From Comamonadaceae bacterium (GTDB lineage: Bacteria; Pseudomonadota; Gammaproteobacteria; Burkholderiales; Burkholderiaceae_C), in contig CANFOS010000026.1 of the NCBI GenBank assembly GCA_947448735.1, positions 1-53,441 of the forward strand: a stretch of 53,441 bases of DNA, given 5' to 3'. The notes beneath the pieces are model-generated. The model did not search any database. It was given only the letters and a program-made list of their open reading frames with translations, and was not told where the DNA came from. Position 1 is the stretch's first letter. Each line of letters starts with the position of its first letter. This document shows positions 49,201 through 53,441 of the stretch, in pieces. The position numbers were made by a program, and so were the translations under genes.

Positions 49201-50555
49201 GTGGCTTTCTGCAAGGGCGATGCAAACATGCTTTCCATCTCGCGCCGGACTTGATAGGCATCGGTGGATGTGTCCATGGCGACATCGGCCCAGCTCAGAC
49301 TTTGGCCTTTTTTAACGGCACGAATCACCTTCACGTTGTGCGCCAGGCCCAGCGGTAGGCCGCCCATGCGCATGGAAGTGTCGGCTGGCAGCAACTTGCC
49401 CCATACGGTGTAGCCACCTTCACCGTCCAGCATGTCACCGGGCAACAGGTCGCGCTTGGCGGTGGCCACCACATCGGCATTCCAGCAGGTAGCCACGCCG
49501 GTCGGCTCGCCGCGCAGTGCCACGCTGGCCACCGACACGCCAACTTCCAGCCCGATCAAATGCCAGCGTTTGTAAAGCGTGAAGTACCTCCCGCTGGGAT
49601 CGGTGTGGGCGTTGTACTCTTCAAAGCAGTTTTTGATGTAGTCGGTTTCAGCCTCGACCGTGACCCACACGCCCATGCGGATGTCGTACGGAATTTTGCG
49701 ACCATTGGCCTCTAGCGACGAGATCACCTCGACCATGCCCTTGCGCTCCAGCACGCCGCCCTCGCTAATAGGCCGCGTGACAAACGGAATGTCTTCCACG
49801 CTGGCCGGTGGGTACAGCAGGCCGTTGCTGGGCACTGTCAAACCGGTGGCGTTGGCCACTGCGGTTGACTCAATCGACGGTTTGGAGCCATCCAGAAAGC
49901 TGTTGAACATTTTGGGGTTCAGTCCGCCGCGCGCCGCTTGCTCTGGCGTCAAACCGTAGTTGGCCCACACCGTGTCGGGTGTGCTTTCAGAAAAATGGGG
50001 CAACCATTTGTGACCACGACCGGCCGCCACAACCGGGAAGCCGCAGGTACGTGCCCAGTCCACCAAATCGCAAATCAGCGCAGGCTGATCGCCAAACGCC
50101 AGTGAATAAACCACACCCGCATCAGCCGCCTTGCGCGCCAGCAGGGGCCCGCAAAATGCATCAGCTTCAACCGTCACATTCACCACATGCTTGCCGTGCG
50201 CAAAAGCCGCCAGGCAATGCGCAACCGCCGCCACCGGGTTGCCGGTGCATTCCACGATGATGTCGATTTGCGGATGCGTGACCACAGCGCGCCAGTCATC
50301 GGTGATCCATGTGGTACCTGCTTTGATGGCTGCCTGCGCCGATTCCGCCTGGGTCAAAAGCGGGTTCCACCCCACACGGGCAAGGTTGGTGCGCGCTGCG
50401 TCGGGTGACAGGTCGGCAATCGCCACCAGATGCACGCCCGGCGTCTTGGGGATTTGCGCCAAGTACATGCTGCCGAATTTGCCTGCACCTATCAGGCCGA
50501 TGCGGATGGGTTTTTGGTCGGCCGCGCGTTGCTGGAGTTTTGTGTAGAGATTCAT
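49197..50555 (-). CDS. NAD(P)-binding oxidoreductase with C-terminal SAF domain
   Basis: A 452-residue homoserine-dehydrogenase-like protein. The Rossmann motif RIGLIGAGKFGSMY is at about 18-31, EcTGNP-type sequence (ECTGNPVAAVAHC) near 103-115, a central catalytic domain, and from about 350 a SAF domain (LLPGDMLDGEGGYTVWG). Such SAF oxidoreductases are widespread in catabolic operons but mostly uncharacterised. ATG 50555 is chosen; a TTG at 50573 overlaps the PhyH stop. It lies between PhyH and HIBADH-like genes, suggesting it handles an aldehyde or hydroxyacid intermediate. Confidence 0.82.
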   Translation of the reverse strand: MNLYTKLQQRAADQKPIRIGLIGAGKFGSMYLAQIPKTPGVHLVAIADLSPDAARTNLARVGWNPLLTQAESAQAAIKAGTTWITDDWRAVVTHPQIDIIVECTGNPVAAVAHCLAAFAHGKHVVNVTVEADAFCGPLLARKAADAGVVYSLAFGDQPALICDLVDWARTCGFPVVAAGRGHKWLPHFSESTPDTVWANYGLTPEQAARGGLNPKMFNSFLDGSKPSIESTAVANATGLTVPSNGLLYPPASVEDIPFVTRPISEGGVLERKGMVEVISSLEANGRKIPYDIRMGVWVTVEAETDYIKNCFEEYNAHTDPSGRYFTLYKRWHLIGLEVGVSVASVALRGEPTGVATCWNADVVATAKRDLLPGDMLDGEGGYTVWGKLLPADTSMRMGGLPLGLAHNVKVIRAVKKGQSLSWADVAMDTSTDAYQVRREMESMFASPLQKAT

Positions 50556-50569
50556 AAACAATTTTTCAG

Positions 50570-51442
50570 TCAAGCGGCGAGTTTGAGTTGATCCAGCGAT
50601 GTTTGCAACGCACTTGCAGGCACGCCATCCTTCCAGGGCAGATCAACCGGATAGTCTTTCACCAAGCAATCGTCGGGCAGGCAACTGATGGGCGTGAAAT
50701 CGCGGTGCGCGATGTATTCGGGACGTTTGTGGCGGCGAATGTGGTTGCTCACCGCGCACAGGCTCAGGTACACGCTGACCCGGTCAAACGGCGACAGGTT
50801 GCTACCCGACGCATGCACCAGGCAGGAATGAAACAGAATCATCGAACCCGCCGGGCCCTTGGGGCTGACGATGCCGCCTTCTTTCCCGCCTGCGCGCTGC
50901 ACCAGTTGGCGAATCAGGTTGTTATCGACCGTCCAAAGCGGGTAACTGGTCGTCGTCAGGTCATGTTTGGCCTCGACCACCCCTTTTTTGTGGCTGCCAG
51001 GGATGAACATCAACGGGCCGTTGTGCTCGGTCACATCATCCAGAAAAATCGCCACATTCATCGCACGCTCGGTGGGCATGTGGTCGTCGTTCAGCCAGGT
51101 GCCGTAGTCCTGGTGCCACTGCCACACATCGCCTTCAAAGGCCATCTTGCCGTTGATCTTGAACTGGTGCATGTAAAGCTGCTCGCCCAGCAGGCTTTCG
51201 ACGGGCTCGACCATGCGCGGGTGCCTGGCCAACTTGGCAAACGGCTCGCTGTACATGTGGGCTGCAAAGTTGGTGCGCACCGCGTCTTTGCCTTTTTCAC
51301 GCACGTTGTAGTCCTCACGGCGTGAATAAAGTTCAGGCACAGCGTCGTTCAGGTTTTGTGTTTCTTCTGGCGTGAAGAGGCCTGGAAAAAACAGATAGCC
51401 GTCGCGGTCGAATTGGGCGAGTTGGTCAGGGGTTAATTTCAT
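50570..51442 (-). CDS. phytanoyl-CoA dioxygenase (PhyH)-family Fe(II)/2-oxoglutarate oxygenase
   Basis: A 290-residue oxygenase. ATG 51442 gives MKLTPDQLAQFDRDGYLFFP, the standard opening; the longer frame to 51529 overlaps the GntR gene. Iron ligands are His and Asp in WHQDYGTW (about 109-116) and a distal His in LVHASGSN; an Arg in a late PEY-type segment would bind 2-oxoglutarate. It probably hydroxylates a small molecule at the start of the pathway (ectoine-hydroxylase-like subgroup). Second gene of the operon, 10 bp after gntR. Confidence 0.9.
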   Translation of the reverse strand: MKLTPDQLAQFDRDGYLFFPGLFTPEETQNLNDAVPELYSRREDYNVREKGKDAVRTNFAAHMYSEPFAKLARHPRMVEPVESLLGEQLYMHQFKINGKMAFEGDVWQWHQDYGTWLNDDHMPTERAMNVAIFLDDVTEHNGPLMFIPGSHKKGVVEAKHDLTTTSYPLWTVDNNLIRQLVQRAGGKEGGIVSPKGPAGSMILFHSCLVHASGSNLSPFDRVSVYLSLCAVSNHIRRHKRPEYIAHRDFTPISCLPDDCLVKDYPVDLPWKDGVPASALQTSLDQLKLAA

Positions 51443-51452
51443 GATGTGTGTC

Positions 51453-52136
51453 CTAGGTCGTTTTAAAAAGGGTTTGGTTGAGCAAATGCGCCAGTAAATG
51501 AGACAGGTTTTGGCCTGCGTCTTCTCCATGCTGACGGATCAGGGTTTCGGCTTTGGCGGCATCACCGCGTTCGATGGCTTTGGCAATGGCTTCATGCTCG
51601 TCCCAGATCGATTCACGCATGGTGGACAACTGCAGCACAGCCCCCATGGCGCGGCGAATATGGTGCCAGTGCGTTTGTGCGGTTTGTGCAATCAGCGGGT
51701 TGCCCGATGCAACATAAATGGCGTTATGAAAGGCGGCATCAGCCGTCATCATGGCCTTGATGTCTGTGCCGCGCGCGGCCATGCGGCCCTGGGTGATGAG
51801 CCGCGCATCCATCGGGTGGCGTGACTGCGCTGCCAGCCTGGCGGCCAGCGCGTCCAGCGTACTGCGCACCTGGTAAATCTGCACCAGTGTTGTGACGTCC
51901 AGCGGCGCCACCAGCACACCACGGCCTGGCGCATCCAGCACAAAACCGTCTTTGCGCAACAGGCGCAGTGCCTGCAACACCGGCTGGCGCGACACGGCCA
52001 GTTGCTCGGCAATGTCTTCCTGCATGATGCGCGCACCAGGCTGCAGTGTGCCGTCGCTGATGGCGTCCAGCAGGCTCGCATAGACCTGTTCAACCATGTC
52101 GGGTGTGGATTCGATTTTGATCAGCTTGCTGGCCAT
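51453..52136 (-). CDS. GntR-family (FCD domain) transcriptional regulator
   Basis: A 227-residue regulator. N-terminal winged helix-turn-helix (about 12-75): EDIAEQLAVSRQPVLQALRL is the recognition region. The C-terminal FCD domain (about 90-215) contains DAAFHNAIYVASGNPLIAQ and His residues (THWHHIRR) that commonly bind a metal and an organic acid effector. It is the first gene of the operon and probably autoregulates through the palindrome 10 bp upstream of its start. Confidence 0.92.
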   Translation of the reverse strand: MASKLIKIESTPDMVEQVYASLLDAISDGTLQPGARIMQEDIAEQLAVSRQPVLQALRLLRKDGFVLDAPGRGVLVAPLDVTTLVQIYQVRSTLDALAARLAAQSRHPMDARLITQGRMAARGTDIKAMMTADAAFHNAIYVASGNPLIAQTAQTHWHHIRRAMGAVLQLSTMRESIWDEHEAIAKAIERGDAAKAETLIRQHGEDAGQNLSHLLAHLLNQTLFKTT

Positions 52137-52145
52137 GTCTTAAAC

Positions 52146-52157
52146 TCTGTATACAGA
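52146..52157. promoter_or_regulatory. probable GntR operator
   Basis: A perfect 12-bp palindrome TCTGTATACAGA lies 10 bp before the gntR start, in the 127-bp region shared with the divergent hydrolase gene. The TGTATACA core is typical of FCD-type GntR operators, so one site could control both directions. Confidence 0.65.
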
Positions 52158-52263
52158 ATACGTTAGTTGGATGGTTCTGCCTCTCGGGTTAACCCGCAGT
52201 CATCCTGCGCATCTTTCAGATGTGCAAAGATAGCGCTGCCTCAATCATTTTCAGGACAAAGAC

Positions 52264-53118
52264 ATGAACCTCAAAGACCCCGCATGGCTGGACAGCATGT
52301 ACAACAACCGCAAGCTGGTGGCCGACTACGCCACCTACTTTGACAACTGGGTGCAAGCCTCAACCGCAGCCAGAAACAGTCAGCCATGCACGCTGGATGT
52401 GGCTTATGGCCAAGCGCCAGGCGAAAAGTTGGATGTGTTCCACGGTGCAGCCAAAGATGCACCTGTGATGGTGTTTATCCACGGCGGCTACTGGCGCTCG
52501 CTTGACAAGTCTGACCACTCCTTTGTCGCTCCCGCCTTCACAGCGCAAGGCGCATGCGTGGTGGTGGTGAATTACGACTTGTGCCCAGTAGTGACGATTC
52601 CCGAGATCACCATGCAAATGGTGCGATCGCTCGCCTGGGTGTACCGCAACATTGCCAAGCATGGCGGCAACCCCAGGCGCATCACCGTGGCGGGCCATTC
52701 AGCGGGCGGGCATTTGGCGGCCATGATGTTGGCGTGTGTGTGGAAGGCCTACGCGGCTGATTTGCCTGCTGACTTGGTAAAAAACGCGCTGTCTATCTCA
52801 GGCTTGTACGACCTGGAGCCGCTGCGCCATGCCCCGAATGTGAAGGACGCCCTCAAGCTCACACCAGCGCAGGTGCGCAAAGCCAGCCCGGCCTTGTTAC
52901 CCGCACCTCGCAAAGGTGTGCTTTACAGCGTCGCGGGTGGCATTGAAAGCGCCGAGTTCTTACGCCACAACCTGATGATTCAAAAAGCATGGGGCAAAAA
53001 AACCGTGCCTGTGTGCGAAGCGTTGCCGGGGCTGCATCACTTCAGCGTGATGGATGCGTTGATTGACCCAGCGCATCGGCTACATCGGTTGGCACAGCAG
53101 CTTATTGCTCAAACCTAG
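52264..53118 (+). CDS. alpha/beta hydrolase, kynurenine-formamidase-like
   Basis: A 284-residue serine hydrolase. The oxyanion motif FIHGGYWRSLD (about 71-81), nucleophile in VAGHSAGGHLAA (about 141-152) and a C-terminal His in LPGLHHFSVMD match arylformamidase-type enzymes (HGGYW signature), which hydrolyse N-formyl or N-acyl amides and esters. No kynurenine pathway genes are near. Divergent from the GntR operon, it probably belongs to that regulon and could cleave an amide or ester of the same substrate. Confidence 0.88.
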   Translation: MNLKDPAWLDSMYNNRKLVADYATYFDNWVQASTAARNSQPCTLDVAYGQAPGEKLDVFHGAAKDAPVMVFIHGGYWRSLDKSDHSFVAPAFTAQGACVVVVNYDLCPVVTIPEITMQMVRSLAWVYRNIAKHGGNPRRITVAGHSAGGHLAAMMLACVWKAYAADLPADLVKNALSISGLYDLEPLRHAPNVKDALKLTPAQVRKASPALLPAPRKGVLYSVAGGIESAEFLRHNLMIQKAWGKKTVPVCEALPGLHHFSVMDALIDPAHRLHRLAQQLIAQT

Positions 53119-53441
53119 CTACATGAGCAAATGCTCACCCGCATTGTCCCCACCCAGCGTCACATAGTTCACCTTGCGGATGTCCATCAGCTTTTTGCCG
53201 CCGGCATAGCTGATGGCGCTTTGGATGTCTTCTTCCATCTCGCGTAGCGTGTCTGCCAGCGTGCCTTTGACCGGCTCCAAAATGCGCTTGCCCTCGACGT
53301 GTTTGTACTCGCCCTTGTTGAAGTCTGAGGCGCTGCCGTAGTACTCTTTGAAGCGTTGCCCATCGACTTCGACGGTCTTGCCGGGGCTTTCTTCCAGGCC
53401 GGCCAGCATCGAGCCAATCATCACCATGGTTGCGCCGAAGC
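53119..53441 (-). CDS. guaC: GMP reductase, C-terminal part (gene runs off the window)
   Basis: The C-terminal about 107 residues of an IMPDH/GMPR-family protein. The segments [40 protein letters not shown] and [11 protein letters not shown] point to GMP reductase (GuaC type 2), which converts GMP to IMP, rather than IMP dehydrogenase. The frame continues past 53441, and the N-terminal catalytic Cys loop is outside the window. Its stop abuts the stop of the hydrolase gene. Confidence 0.85.
   Translation of the reverse strand, partial: FGATMVMIGSMLAGLEESPGKTVEVDGQRFKEYYGSASDFNKGEYKHVEGKRILEPVKGTLADTLREMEEDIQSAISYAGGKKLMDIRKVNYVTLGGDNAGEHLLM

Noticed and set aside
1..53441. CRISPR array, rRNA genes, prophage or a defence system
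   Set aside because: No regularly spaced direct repeats, rRNA sequence, phage structural genes or recognisable defence proteins were seen.

Overview
The window reads as chromosomal DNA of a betaproteobacterium of the order Burkholderiales, most likely Comamonadaceae (Polaromonas/Rhodoferax-like). The grounds are five Bug-type (TctC) periplasmic binding proteins, the alaA-hom-thrC run followed by molybdenum cofactor genes, the rpsP-rimM-trmD-rplS operon, and short dispersed repeats of a kind I associate with this family. I ran no search; the placement rests on recognition of proteins and gene order.

Layout. 1-450: a decayed tRNA 3' half, a good terminator and an inverted repeat. 454-1779: an MFS exporter with an odd 5' end. 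1988-5062: a minus-strand operon for MmgE/PrpD, Bug and SDR proteins, with an internally deleted IS3 transposase remnant (5161-5535) just upstream. 5567-9735: two Bug genes divergent from an FAH-family hydrolase and a gentisate 1,2-dioxygenase-like double cupin. 9773-12577: PhoH/PIN ATPase, peroxiredoxin and a DUF498 protein. 12657-19324: alaA, hom, thrC, mobB, moeA, moaD, moaE, tightly packed. 19350-27854: MarR and LysR regulators divergent from a TPP enzyme, Bug, LigW-like decarboxylase, Bug and flavin monooxygenase. 28097-36875: clpB (behind a sigma-32-type promoter), lipocalin, yebC, an M14-like deacylase, a small secreted protein with a ZnuD-like TonB receptor, a TM2-like protein and a GNAT acetyltransferase. 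37046-46545: housekeeping genes (rpsP-rimM-trmD-rplS, NUDIX, CobD-like, rsgA-PCD-Ste24, orn, DEAD-box helicase). 46633-52136: a GntR-headed five-gene minus-strand catabolic operon (GntR, PhyH, SAF-domain oxidoreductase, HIBADH-like, D-aminoacylase-like), divergent from an alpha/beta hydrolase. The window ends in a partial GMP reductase gene.

How the parts work together. Core genes supply threonine and alanine synthesis, molybdopterin assembly, translation and RNA turnover. Three accessory catabolic blocks are interleaved with them. Block 1 (about 2-9.7 kb) and block 2 (19.3-27.9 kb) pair orphan Bug solute receptors with enzymes of aromatic or organic acid breakdown: ring hydroxylation, nonoxidative decarboxylation, ring cleavage and fumarylpyruvate-type hydrolysis. 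Block 3 (46.6-53.1 kb) looks like a self-contained regulon with a perfect palindromic operator. The substrates are not determined by the sequence, and blocks 2 and 3 are the best candidates for undescribed pathways.

Two families of short repeats run through the window. Family A (about 50-60 bp, six copies) and family B (GC-rich, two copies) repeatedly land inside or at the ends of core genes and supply protein sequence: a linker in PhoH, an internal segment of threonine synthase, the C-termini of AlaA and RsgA, and an N-terminal strand of the D-aminoacylase-like protein. Other local signals are a 17-nt promoter motif shared by rpsP, rplS and the DEAD-box gene, and a 33-codon cysteine-containing reading frame that overlaps the start of the helicase gene.
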